From NCBI GenBank assembly GCA_947034895.1, contig OX344764.1, positions 50,821,348 through 50,885,347 on the forward strand: a stretch of 64,000 nt of DNA, written 5' to 3'. Of this stretch, positions 23,328 to 32,838 are shown piece by piece (position 1 is the stretch's first letter; the number at the start of each line of letters is the position of its first letter). The position numbers and the translations under genes were made by a program. Source of the DNA: Rhytidiadelphus loreus (taxonomy: Eukaryota; Streptophyta; Bryopsida; Hypnales; Hylocomiaceae). The notes under the pieces were generated by a model. The model was not told where the DNA came from and made no database searches. It saw only the letters and a list, made by a program, of their open reading frames with translations.

Positions 23328-24920
23328 TTACAAAGGTGAGTCTCGGAACACCAATTCGGGGGGCATCATGGACCATGGTGGAGACATAAGGGAATTTGTG
23401 ATCTCTATACACGTTGGTCTCTTCTTTGGGTCAGTGTTCACAAGTTCACGCAACTTCATTCCAAAGTACATTGATCCCTCGCGGTTCTTGAACAAATCCT
23501 TGTCCCAATCGTCCATATCACCAATTCTCATCCATTCGGTCAACTTCCCAATAGAATACGAGTTTGACTGTTGCGTATATTTATACCGTTGTTGCATGAT
23601 CGGTATGCTTGTATCGGAATTTGGAGGTCTATATGCATAAAACAACTCCGGGGCAACCCACCAACGACCTTCTCGGTATTGATCCCTCTCGGCCTCAGAT
23701 GACTTTCCAAAATGTGAAGGCGCGTTTTCGTCAAAACAACTTGATATTCCAAAATCACAAATTCCAATGTTGATTATGTCGTTTGAATAATCCGGAAAAT
23801 GCAACATGATGTTCATGGGAGACAAGTCATTGTGTAGCACGCGGCACTTGTGCATCAGATTTGTCACATATACTAAAGCCCATGCCAACTTTGCCTTGTG
23901 CCTTCGGAAGAGACCAAGTTCTTTTTGTTTCTCTTCAGGAAGTCTTGTGGCTTTTTGCATTTCATGCCAGTCAATGGTTGGTGATACAGAACGATCTAAA
24001 TGCCTCAACTCATTCAAATAGCCCCCATTCCACCACAAAGTGTATGCTTCATTCGTGCGAGAATGAATGGCAAAAAACTTAATGATGCCAGAGTGGTTCA
24101 AGGGGCATGCAAGGGCCTCCATGGATCGTTGCGCTCTCCCCTCGCGCAGGTTTATTGCCTTGGATACTTTCCCAGCAAAAGCGATGTAGCTTGGAATTGT
24201 ATCAATTCCTTCAATGCGTACCTTACGCACTTTTGCATACCCCCCTTCACGTTCAAAAGCACTAAGGGGCACCACTTTCGCCGTATCGGGGATCCACGTG
24301 ATACACAATCCACCATCTCGTGCAAATGCTGCCTGCACCGCTGCATTTTTCCACTTAAAACCCCTTGCCGAGCCTCTTGCCAATTTCTTCACTGCGTTGG
24401 ACCACCACTCCATTTTTTGGCGGAATGCCTTGATGTCTTCTGATTCCTCTACTATCGGAAGTAACGGTCGATGTTCCTCCATCAATTTCTTGGTATTGAA
24501 CATCACCGCTTTCAATGTGTTATCAAGCCATTCAAATAGTCTCGAAGAATATGTCAAGTCAATGTCTGCGAAATCATCGGATCCCTTTAGCTTGGTTAAA
24601 ATCCGTGCTTGTAAATCGTTTGGCAAGGCCACACTACCAGTTGTAGGACACCTCAAATAGCTTGCCTCCAAGAATTGTACACTTTTTCCTGCGTACCACT
24701 GGAGACACGCTTCGTATGCATATCGGGTATAACTCGGGGGAGGATAGTTGGAGTCCTTGTCATGTGCTGACTTCTGCTTCTTGCCCTTCCGTCGCTCTTG
24801 ACTCCCTCCTTCTTCGTTTTCATTTACAGCTATCGGAACCTCGAAAAAAATTGGATCATCGAGGTCCAGATCCCATAAAGACTTTCTCCTTGTAGTGTTG
24901 CCTTCATGTAGAAAAGCCAT
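23328..24920 (-). CDS. Cargo protein kinase (divergent Ser/Thr-like)
   Basis: An intact intronless ORF of 530 residues from ATG 24920. Residues 1-200 are not recognised, with a basic stretch at 42-50. A protein-kinase fold follows: candidate ATP-binding Lys251, helix-C Glu268, catalytic loop LHNDLSPMN (363-371) with HND in place of HRD but Asp365 and Asn370 kept, DFG at 389-391 and APE at 423-425, ending in a conserved-looking Arg/Pro motif near 501. The glycine loop is weak (EREGGYAKV at about 223-231). The catalytic residues suggest activity is possible; the substrate is unknown. It is read away from the spliced gene at 26890-28214, with arrays 3 and 4 between them. Upstream it has the shared promoter module and array 3. 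Kinases are unusual cargo for a DNA transposon. Confidence 0.85.
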   Translation of the reverse strand: MAFLHEGNTTRRKSLWDLDLDDPIFFEVPIAVNENEEGGSQERRKGKKQKSAHDKDSNYPPPSYTRYAYEACLQWYAGKSVQFLEASYLRCPTTGSVALPNDLQARILTKLKGSDDFADIDLTYSSRLFEWLDNTLKAVMFNTKKLMEEHRPLLPIVEESEDIKAFRQKMEWWSNAVKKLARGSARGFKWKNAAVQAAFARDGGLCITWIPDTAKVVPLSAFEREGGYAKVRKVRIEGIDTIPSYIAFAGKVSKAINLREGRAQRSMEALACPLNHSGIIKFFAIHSRTNEAYTLWWNGGYLNELRHLDRSVSPTIDWHEMQKATRLPEEKQKELGLFRRHKAKLAWALVYVTNLMHKCRVLHNDLSPMNIMLHFPDYSNDIINIGICDFGISSCFDENAPSHFGKSSEAERDQYREGRWWVAPELFYAYRPPNSDTSIPIMQQRYKYTQQSNSYSIGKLTEWMRIGDMDDWDKDLFKNREGSMYFGMKLRELVNTDPKKRPTCIEITNSLMSPPWSMMPPELVFRDSPL

Positions 24921-24982
24921 GTTGTACTTAAAAACAATTCAAAACCGTAGTTCAAAATTCGTAGATTGAAAGGGTAAAAATT

Positions 24983-25058
24983 CCCCCCCCAATTGAAACC
25001 CCAGCCCACGGGCACGCATCCAGCCACCTGAAGGTAGGTGAAAGACAATGTGCAAGGC
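24983..25058 (-). promoter_or_regulatory. Shared cargo promoter module, kinase gene
   Basis: On the minus strand: ATTGTCTTTCACCTACCTTC then GTGGCTGGATGCGTGCCC, GGGGTTTCAATT and a G-run. It lies 65-140 bp before the ATG and is the closest match to the gene 2 module. Confidence 0.65.
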
Positions 25059-25079
25059 TAAAGTAAGGTGAGAATCGGA

Positions 25080-25560
25080 AGTGGGGCTAACGCTTAAGTA
25101 CCCGAAGTCGCCTCAGGGCGCGTGCGTTTGGGTGACTGCGGGTCGGGAGGGGGCGACTGCGGATCTGAGGAGGGGCGACTGCGGGTCTGAAGACAACGGG
25201 AATGGGCGACTACGCGTTTTTGGAGCGCTGAAATGGGCGACTACGCATCAAGGGCGACTGCGGGTACCAACTAAACCATCCCGAAACTTGCACACGCGGT
25301 CGCCCACAAAGAAGTCTCTTCGACCCACAGTCGCCCCCTACGCGCAGTCGCCCCACTGGAGATTGAGTTTGCATTTTCCAAAAAATCAGTCTCCCTCCTT
25401 GACCCGCAGTCGCCCCCTACGCGCAGTCGCCCTACTAGAGATTGAGTTTGCATTTTCCAAAAAATTAGTCTCCCTCCTTGACCCGCAGTCGCCCCCTACG
25501 CGCAGTCGCCCTGATTCAAATGTGTTTTTTGCTTCGTCGATGACCCGCGGTCGCCCTAAA
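25080..25560. repeat. ACCCGCAGTCGCC array 3 (upstream of kinase gene)
   Basis: The gene-proximal half (25080-25265) reads GGCGACTGCGGGT on the plus strand, i.e. towards the kinase gene. The distal half (about 25290-25560) is inverted. The distal half has a higher-order repeat of roughly 110 bp in which GACCCGCAGTCGCCCCCTAC plus GCGCAGTCGCCCT alternates with an AT-rich segment (GAGTTTGCATTTTCCAAAAA). The same higher-order unit appears in array 4. Confidence 0.9.
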
Positions 25561-25718
25561 CCAACAACCAATCTGACCCAACACTAATTAGCATCTGCAG
25601 CATATTCTAATTGATTTTTCCGTATCTCACATCCAAAATTGGTAATAAATGTTAGGCGTCAGTTCATATCAAAGACATAGCAAGGCAATGGAAGAATTAT
25701 TCTCACAATGTGAAGGGT

Positions 25719-25750
25719 TTCCCAAACCCTAAACCCTAGACCCTAGACCT
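25719..25750. promoter_or_regulatory. Telo-box-like cluster
   Basis: AAACCCTAAACCCTAGACCC, a short run of the plant telomere-like motif, between the divergent kinase and spliced genes. Too short to be an interstitial telomere; plant telo-boxes act as promoter elements. Confidence 0.45.
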
Positions 25751-25863
25751 TGGAAAACAATAATACAACTTTTATCTAGAATCAAATCCTTAAACCTACA
25801 TAAAATACTTACACATCCTACACGAGATGTAGTGTTTTAGACCTAAAACAGAATCATGTCTTT

Positions 25864-26211
25864 TTTGTCTTGTTGAATTTGTAAACAAAATGGAGGAAGT
25901 AACATATGATTAAAGGGAATTAGAAACAATAAGGGAGAGGTCCCCAAAAAAACACCATCTCGTGAATCATGCCCAAATAAATCTATTCATGCCCAAATAA
26001 ATCTAATTACACCTCTCCACTATTAGAATGTACATAAAACTTTCATTTGGAACTTCTTGCCAAAGGAGTGTTGGAGAGCTAATGCAAAACCTAGGATTTG
26101 TTTGTCTTGTTGAATTTGTAAACAAAATGGAGGAAGTAACATATGATTAAAGGGAATTAGAAACAATAAGGGAGAGGTCTCCAAAAAAACACCATCTCGT
26201 GAATCATGCCC
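25864..26211. repeat. Pair of about 112-bp direct repeats
   Basis: 25864-25975 and 26100-26211 are almost identical (about one visible difference), from TTTGTCTTGTTGAATTTGTA to GTGAATCATGCCCA, separated by about 124 bp. The second copy abuts array 4. The near-identity marks this as one of the youngest rearrangements in the element. Confidence 0.85.
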
Positions 26212-26705
26212 ATACCCGCAGTCGCCCAAAGCGCAGTCGCCCTAGAACCCCAGGTCTGATTTTGGAAGTGATCTGGGGACCCGCAGTCGCCCCCTACGCG
26301 CAGTCGCCCTGATGGAAGGGGGGAGATTGCATTTTGAAATAGTTAGGTTGCTCCCACCTTGACCCGCAGTCGCCCCCTACGCGCAGTCGCCCTGATTGAG
26401 GGCGGAAAATTATTTGGTGTCTCCCTCCCCTTCCATATGGGCGACTGCGCGTAGGGGGCGACTGCGGATCAAGGAGTTTGCATTTTGTCCTTGACCTGCA
26501 GTCGCCCCCTATGCGCAGTCGCCCTGATGGAGGGGGGATTTTGAAATGTGTTTCCCCCTCGAGGACCCGAGGTCGCCCTTGAAAGACGCGAGGGATCCTT
26601 GGACCAGACCCGCAGTTGCCCCACGCGCAGTCGCCCCATTCGCAGTCGCCCTAGTATCCATGTTAGGGTTAGCGCATGCGCCCCTGGCGACCACGGGTAT
26701 TTCAT
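26212..26705 (+). repeat. ACCCGCAGTCGCC array 4 (upstream of spliced gene)
   Basis: Mostly ACCCGCAGTCGCCC on the plus strand, towards the spliced gene, with a short inverted patch at about 26438-26468 and a reversed unit at the right edge. Higher-order units with an AT-rich insert (GATTGCATTTTGAAA) as in array 3. ORF 26469-26849 on the minus strand crosses array and promoter and is not supported. Confidence 0.9.
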
Positions 26706-26734
26706 GGGCTGTTCCAACCTGTGGTCCATAATTT

Positions 26735-26790
26735 TCATAACTGCGCCTTGTAGTTCACCTACCTTGTAGTGGCTGAATGTGGGCCCAATG
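26735..26790 (+). promoter_or_regulatory. Shared cargo promoter module, spliced gene
   Basis: Reads AACTGCGCCTTGTAGTTCAC, CTACCTTGTAGTGGCTGAAT and GTGGGCCC in order, matching the CACCTAC-x-TT-x3-GTGGCTGAATGCGTGCCC core of the other modules. Confidence 0.55.
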
Positions 26791-26889
26791 TTGTGGAGGT
26801 CTCGTGGTTTTTTTGGTTTCTCACAAACAGCCAACAATACAGCAGACACTTCTTGTATACTTCAATGAACCCAAAATCTTTTCCATTAG

Positions 26890-28214
26890 TTTAGGATAGT
26901 GAGAATATCAAAGCCATTTGATGTAGAGGGCCTTGAAACGGCAATTGCATTCATTGTGGCAAAGTTGTTGAATAATAAGGATGCACACACAAATGGGTGT
27001 CAAGTCACCAAAAAAGGGTACACTAAATTCACATTTAAAACAATTAGCAATTCAAATGAAAATGATTCATTTGGTTCTTCATTGATTCTCTTTCATTTTT
27101 GGGTGTTATAGTAACGTAGGGGGGCCTCAATTGTTATGTAGACTATTCAAATTTAATCTTCTTGCATTGCTAATGATTAGTTATTTGGCTCCTTACAGGC
27201 TTAATGGCAGGTGTTCAATTTAGCAAGTGCTCAGAGGAAGTCATAATTATTCTCGACCATGAATATTTCCGGTAAAAATTTGTTTAGTTTGCCTTTGACT
27301 TCCTTATTGTCATCCACTTGTATTGTAGACAATGTCTTTTTAATAGGTGGGAGAATCACCATGACAATGACTATTCTATTGGAATTGATTTGTGATCTTT
27401 GAAATAGGATTAAGGACTTTTGGAAAGGCTACAAATTGTATTGCTTTGCTCATTATGGCCAGTGCAATGAGTCCAAAGGCCATTTCCAAGCCAGCAAAAT
27501 GGGTGAGTAAAATATTGCCCTTCATTTTGTATAGGTGATTTGAATCCTTGAATAATGAAATGAACATGTATTAATGAACATTTCTAGTTGGATAGTTGGT
27601 GGTGGACATTTCATCTCACTATTAGTGCTTATTTGCTGTAGGACGAGTGATGTGTTTGATACAAAACACATGCGATATTGTTTGGGGAGCCAAATTTGAT
27701 GAGGCCATTAGGGAGGGGTGGGCCATGATGGAAGAATATATGTGGGTTCGGCAAGGAAAAGATTGCACAAACCTCAGGTTCGGTTGTTCTAGTATAGAAC
27801 TTGTATTATAAGATTATATGCTAAAAATACCCATATGTAGTTGTTATGTTTTAATATTCATTGATATGGGGGGCCGGGAGATGCAGGGCTTTATTAGAAG
27901 AATTTGAGGATGTCGAGAAACTTTCCGAGTCTGAGAATGGATGCTTGTTGTTACAACTCATTAAGGTTAGTGCAATACCACAACACGAGTTAATATACTT
28001 GCTAGGTTAATATTGTTTGTACCCCATTCTGTGAATATCATATGTACTAATGACAATTCCACCTTAGGATGATGAGCACGGGACGGAACGCGCATTTACA
28101 CAATCTCTGAGCGTTCAAATCAACACCACGGATATCTTTGAGCAGACCAATAATAGGTTAAACCAAGCTCGCGCAAACTTGGACAACCTTGTGCCACGGG
28201 CAAATTATTCGTGA
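26890..28214 (+). CDS. Cargo spliced gene of unknown function
   Basis: Predicted from splice sites and phase-compatible reading frames: an upstream exon within about 26890-27111 (N-terminus unresolved), then 27199-27271, an optional 18-nt exon 27329-27346, 27408-27502, 27642-27777, 27887-27965 and 28068-28214 ending in TGA. Every junction has GT-AG ends and keeps one frame. The last exons encode about 175 residues, including a Trp/Cys/His-rich stretch in the 27408-27502 exon (DFWKGYKLYCFAHYGQC) and an exon with WGAKFDEAIREGWAMMEEY. I recognise no family. It is the only cargo gene with clear introns; the first exon and true ATG (perhaps near 26776-26790) need transcript data. Array 4 and the shared module lie directly upstream. 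Confidence 0.55.
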
Positions 28215-29465
28215 CTAAAGACATTGTTGTGGTGCATCAAACGGCAGCCTTGTACCATGGCATAAGACCCTATTTTGATTTTTGAGTTGGGATCATAAAA
28301 AGAAATAAATTATTTATGAAGATAATAGTACTAAAGTCATGCTAGACATGTGAAATAGCAATGTGCTTGACAAAGAACTTCATTTTACATTTCTATACTA
28401 TGATTTTGCTAAACAATGCATGGATTGTTTATTCCAGATGGATGATCATATTTTGCTAAACAGTCCATGGTATATGAATGTTTAATTGATTAGTGCCCAA
28501 TACTTTAATGGTTTACATATGTGACCCCTCCCAAAAAATATATACCCATAAATGTGACCCCCCCAATAAAATATATACCCATAAATGTTGTGGCTTGTTA
28601 TTCATGGTTCACAAGTTTGAAATCCCCAAATATTGAAAATGTACAAATGTATGCCCTTGATTTAATCCCTTTGTTTGTAAATATGATGGCTACGCTTTTA
28701 ATTAATATGAAACAAGTTTTATTGTTTGGATACCTATGAATGTACAGATAAATAAAATTTGAACAAAACCATGAAATCAGCTGGGAAATAGCTATGACAA
28801 TTAATTGTGACAATTAGTTCCCAGCTACACCTTCACGGTGCTTGATGAAGCACATGATGAAAGTTATATGGGAGCTCATGCTGTCACACCCAATCCTTAT
28901 GGGATATTTGAACAACCATCTTACTACACCTATCCTATGCATTGTATAATTGATTATATTGAGTTTTGTTCTCTCACGCAATTTATAATGTGTCAATCAC
29001 ACTTGACCATAAATGAATAAAAGGTATTTATCCCTCAATTCCCAAATCCCTTCTTTTGGAGCTCTCCGAAAGTGGTCTACATTGATCAAGAATCCCACAT
29101 TCTTCATAGTTTGATCTTGTTTTACAATGGATTCATCATACAAATTCAAACTAAACATAATAGAGATTGCATTGGAAAATAAAACGCAATTATGTGAATC
29201 ATGGATGGTAAATTTCTTATATTTGATTATTTTCTTATTGAAATTGCAGAAGTGATGTTAGGGTGGGAATCCTCTTTTTGCATGTCAAATCTAATAAGTT
29301 GCAACAATAATTAATAAAATGGCTAAAGATGCATAACCCAAATTTTTAAATAAAAGATGAAAAGGTGCAATACATTTTTATGAAGTGCATTGGTAACTAA
29401 AATTTATGTCCACAATTTTGTGTAAGAGAACTTCAAAGTGAAAGTCTTAGAGGTTCAGAAATTCA
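28215..29465. other. Intergenic DNA inside hAT element
   Basis: AT-rich. A 33-bp direct duplication (units starting GTGACCCC and ending ACCCATAAAT) lies at 28521-28586. Overlapping small ORFs at 28521-29020 on both strands show no domain. Nothing else recognised. Confidence 0.5.
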
Positions 29466-29705
29466 AAATCCCGCCCTGTACCCGCAGTCGCCCACCCGCG
29501 GTCGCCCCACTGTAGGGGTCTAGAAATTACTCTGTGGTGCCCCACACGCGGTTGCCCATCCCCAGTAGCCCCAGACCCGCAGTCGCCCTACCCGCAGTCG
29601 CCTTCGCAGTCGGCCCCTTAGACCCGCAGTCGCCCTACCCGCGGTCGCTCTCAGACCTGCACGCGCCCCTTCCCGCACTCGCCCCAGGGCGATTGCGGGT
29701 TAATT
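29466..29705 (+). repeat. ACCCGCAGTCGCC array 5 (upstream of gene 3)
   Basis: Units ACCCGCAGTCGCCC and ACCCGCGGTCGCCC reading towards gene 3, with one inverted unit (GGCGATTGCGGGT) at the gene-proximal edge. Confidence 0.9.
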
Positions 29706-29740
29706 AGCTATCTCCCCACCCGACTTCGCTACTTTCCCTT

Positions 29741-29812
29741 CTTGCTGCGTACTGCCTTTCACCTACTTTACAGTGGCTGATTGCGTGCCCGGGAGCTTGG
29801 GTTTTGAGTTTC
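29741..29812 (+). promoter_or_regulatory. Shared cargo promoter module, gene 3
   Basis: CGTACTGCCTTTCACCTACT then AGTGGCTGATTGCGTGCCC and GCTTGGGTTTTGAGTTTCA. Same order and spacing as the gene 2 and kinase modules, about 150 bp before the ATG. Confidence 0.65.
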
Positions 29813-29860
29813 ACTTACATGTAGCTCATGTTCTTGATTTTACTCCATCACTCACTAATC

Positions 29861-29930
29861 GCTAGATAATACTTTGCGGTTTAGGGTTAAGTTTAGCTAG
29901 ATAATACTTTGCGGTTTAGGGTTAAGTTTA
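29861..29930 (+). repeat. Perfect 35-bp tandem duplication with telo-box
   Basis: Two identical units in tandem (29861-29895, 29896-29930), each GCTAGATAATACTTTGCGGT plus TTAGGGTTAAGTTTA. They lie in the leader or promoter of gene 3; each holds a CGGTTTAGGGTTA motif also found upstream of gene 2. Confidence 0.9.
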
Positions 29931-29963
29931 GAATCCTTGCCCCAAATCTCAAGAGCATCTCCA

Positions 29964-31571
29964 ATGGCGGACCACAAGAAGAAGACCAAGGCAAAAGGAG
30001 CCATGCACCCTAGGCAATGACGCATCCTTTTGGACCCAGCGTGTGTGGCCTACCGAGGTTGGGATCGAATTACGGGCCACCGGACCGCCAAGACTTGTAA
30101 GTCCTTTGTGGGGTGGTGCCACATCGACAAGTTATTCCCCTATCATCGGCACTACACGAATCGGCGCAACAATACAGCCAATTTGCATCCATGCCGTAAT
30201 GATGCATTTGTGCAACGTTGTATCGAAATTTATCGATACTTGTATGGCACATATTCAGTGTCCAGGAGCGAAGTCCCGTATTTCATATGTGCAATGGTGT
30301 ATGCGGAACTCATTTTGTTTCGAAGCGTGGATTGGAGTTCAATCAAGGGAGTGAAGCATGCTCGCCTTCCACCGACAAAAGACATCCCAAGGGCGGCTCT
30401 ATCTGCCAATCCACGTGAAGGGCTAGGCCAGAAGAAAAACTTGAAGGAGGGAGTGCCCGATGAGCAGTTTCATTGGACGTCATCTGATTCATCTTTGGGA
30501 GAGGAAGACAACCTTGGTGAAGACCCTCCAATGCAGCCCCAAAACATGGCGATGGTAGCTTCTACTTCACAAAATTTACCTCCCCCGAGAATGGAAGAAG
30601 AGGGTGAACCAGCTAGGCAACCACAAAATCTTGATATTTTGCCTCTTGCTATGGTGAATCCGATTACAGTCCCTCGCACTGAAGAAGACGAAGTTTTGCA
30701 GTATGTGCTTGCATGCATGCAAGAAGCAGAAGATGATGTTTTTTGGACAGAGATGGAAACAGAAGAAGATGTGAAGCCTTCTTTGTTCCAATTGGATTGT
30801 GTTGATGACATGTACCGAAGTGAGGAATTTGTTGAAGATGGAACTGTCCCTGACACAGTAATGTTGGACACCAAAGTTGTTTACAAAGCTCAACTCAAGA
30901 AGCTTCTAAATGAGTTGGATGAAAAGCATCTAGAATGTGAGAAGCTTCGCAATCAAGAAACGCAAACTTTGAGTGGAGATATTGTGAATAGCTTACGTGC
31001 TGAACTTGAAAGTCGGCAAGTTCTTTTGTCAACGCAAATAACAAAGATTTTAGACTTGGAAGCATTTTACCTTAGATTCTCTTCTCGGCATGCTGGAGGA
31101 TCTAGTTCTTCTAGCAATGAGTTTGCGAAATCACGGCTTGCCAAAATTATGGAAGCATGCAAGCTGGAGGAAGATCAGATAGACTTGGAGAAGCGAGGGG
31201 TGGAAGAAGCACGATCAAGATTAAATTCCTTGAAAGCATTAAAGGACAAAGCCCCCCTTGACCGTGTTGCAGAAATGTGTGGTTGGAAAGACGTGGCTAC
31301 TAAACAAGCATTGTCTCTTACGGAAGTAGTTGACTTGAAAAAGAAGCTTGGGGTTTCTTTGTCATTGGATCCAAAATTGGAAGAACATCGGGATGCACTG
31401 AAGGCGGTTTTGAAGTTCCAAAAATTATACAAGCAATTTTGGTTGGAAAAGAAGTTGGGGAAGGATGACTGATACCTTAGGAATTTGCAGTTGGAAGGTA
31501 AGAAAGTCTTGTATGAGATGGAACGTGAGGCTCATGACCGCAAAGAAAAGGCCAAAATGGATGTTGAATGA
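29964..31571 (+). pseudogene. Cargo gene 3: WCHI-family coiled-coil protein with two in-frame TGA
   Basis: A single frame of 535 codons from ATG 29964 to TGA 31569, interrupted only by TGA at 30018 and 31470. The codons before 30018 give a Lys-rich start like gene 2; those after 31470 continue as a charged helix for 32 residues. The conserved region (WCHIDKLFPYHRH, then NNTANL-x2-C and VDWSSIKG) is followed by an acidic linker and coiled-coil-like segments. A second-best start would be downstream of 30018, with no obvious promoter. Either a recently inactivated gene or one expressed by read-through. Function unknown, as for gene 2. Confidence 0.75.
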
Positions 31572-31892
31572 TTTTCATTTTTAGCACATTTTTGAGGACT
31601 ATGTATATTCCATCTTATGTATATATAAAGGGATATTATCCATTTTGAACATTTTAATGCAAGCACATTGAATTCTATGTAGTTCCTTGACAAGAGTACA
31701 TAAATATAGATATGAATTTTTGGTTATTTATGTTTGCAATGTTGTGAATACTTGAATATTCTAGGAATTTTGGCAGGAAAATGACCTTGGGAGTTCGGAC
31801 TTTCGGAATTAAAAGAGAATTAAAAAAAAAAGGAAAATTAAAAACTTGCCGGATTGGAAAAGAACTTGTTATTGAAGTTCAGAGCAATTGTC
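31572..31892. other. 3' flank of gene 3
   Basis: AT-rich sequence, probably 3' UTR and spacer. Nothing recognised. Confidence 0.4.
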
Positions 31893-32046
31893 ACGGCTAG
31901 GGTGAATTGACCTACTCATTGCCACTCCAGGGCAAACACTAGAATTTTTTATTTTCAAGGCTTATTTTTTTAGTGGAAATTCTGAATTCATAGTTTCAAT
32001 TATAGGCCCCAAATTACCCCAGGGGATGCAAGAATTATCCAAACAA
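31893..32046. mobile_element. Truncated GAATTGACC-type MITE
   Basis: Starts AGGGTGAATTGACC and matches the first 150 bp of the elements at 42449-42676 and 43025-43250, including AATTTTTTATTT, GAAATTCTGAATTCAT and GGCCCCAAATTAC. It breaks off exactly where array 6 begins, so the second terminus was lost. Confidence 0.8.
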
Positions 32047-32320
32047 ATGGCAGTCGCCCGTTCCTGGACCCGCAGTCGCTTGTTTCTGGACCCGCAGTCG
32101 CCCATTACTGGACCCGCATTCGCCCGTTCCTGACCCGCAGTCGCTTGTTTCTGGACCCGCAGTCGCCCATTACTGGACCCGTGGCGCCCACTTCTGGACC
32201 CGCAGTCGCCCACTTCTGGACCCGCTGTCGCCCAATCTTGGACCCGCAGTCGCCCATCACCTAACTGATTTCAGGTTTTTGGACCCGCATTCTCTCATGG
32301 GGCGACCGCGGGTCCAAGGA
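32047..32320 (+). repeat. ACCCGCAGTCGCC array 6 (upstream of transposase)
   Basis: The most regular array: about ten units of roughly 22 bp, TGGACCCGCAGTCGCCCATT and variants (GTCGCTTGTTTC), reading towards the transposase; the last unit (GGCGACCGCGGGT) is inverted. This gene lacks the promoter module shared by the other five. Confidence 0.9.
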
Positions 32321-32598
32321 GTTTTCTTGTATAAAGTTCTAGGGGTACCCCTTGTTTTATCACCTTGGCTTCGTTGATAAAACTCTTGTCTTGGACCTTT
32401 GAAAGAGGCTTCATGCGAACGTTTAACTTCTTCGGAGGGCAACAACCGTGTTTAGAAGGGTTTACAAGACCACTCTAAGCGGGTTGCTTTGTCATTACAT
32501 CTTCCATAGTATTAGTGTGATTATTGTAGTCATTTTCTTTGAAGACCCAGTGTTGATCTACTACATGGCTGGGACAAGGTGTTGGGAGGGGGGGGACC

Positions 32599-32838
32599 AT
32601 GAATGATACGCGAAGGTCCACAAAGGATTGGGACCCTTGGCTAGTACCGTGTACCCCAATTGATAATTCCCCCCATGCTCGAAAATGCGTGTTTTGTGGG
32701 TGGAGCAAAGCATTTGTACGAAAGAGAGCATTGATTCACTTTGGCTATGGCGGCTCGACTACATCGGAGCGTTGTAAGGAGATCCCTAGAATTATATGAG
32801 AAAAGTTTCGGACTGGCGAGGGACAAGTTCCAAGGTCC
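32599..32838 (+). pseudogene. BED zinc-finger segment of the hAT transposase, cut by TGA
   Basis: ATG 32599 opens a frame encoding a BED-type finger (KCVFCGWSKAF, then IHF and ERCKEIP) that ends at TGA 32797-32799 and continues in the same frame through 32838 into the 1000-residue transposase ORF. BED fingers are the N-terminal DNA-binding domain of hAT transposases. The spacing to the TGA is too short for a plant intron, so this is one gene with a single nonsense codon; the full frame would be 1080 residues. Confidence 0.75.

Noticed and set aside
32758..32812. An intron removing the TGA between BED segment and transposase
   Set aside because: The only GT-AG pair found would give an intron of about 35 nt, shorter than plant introns, and would remove conserved BED-end residues.
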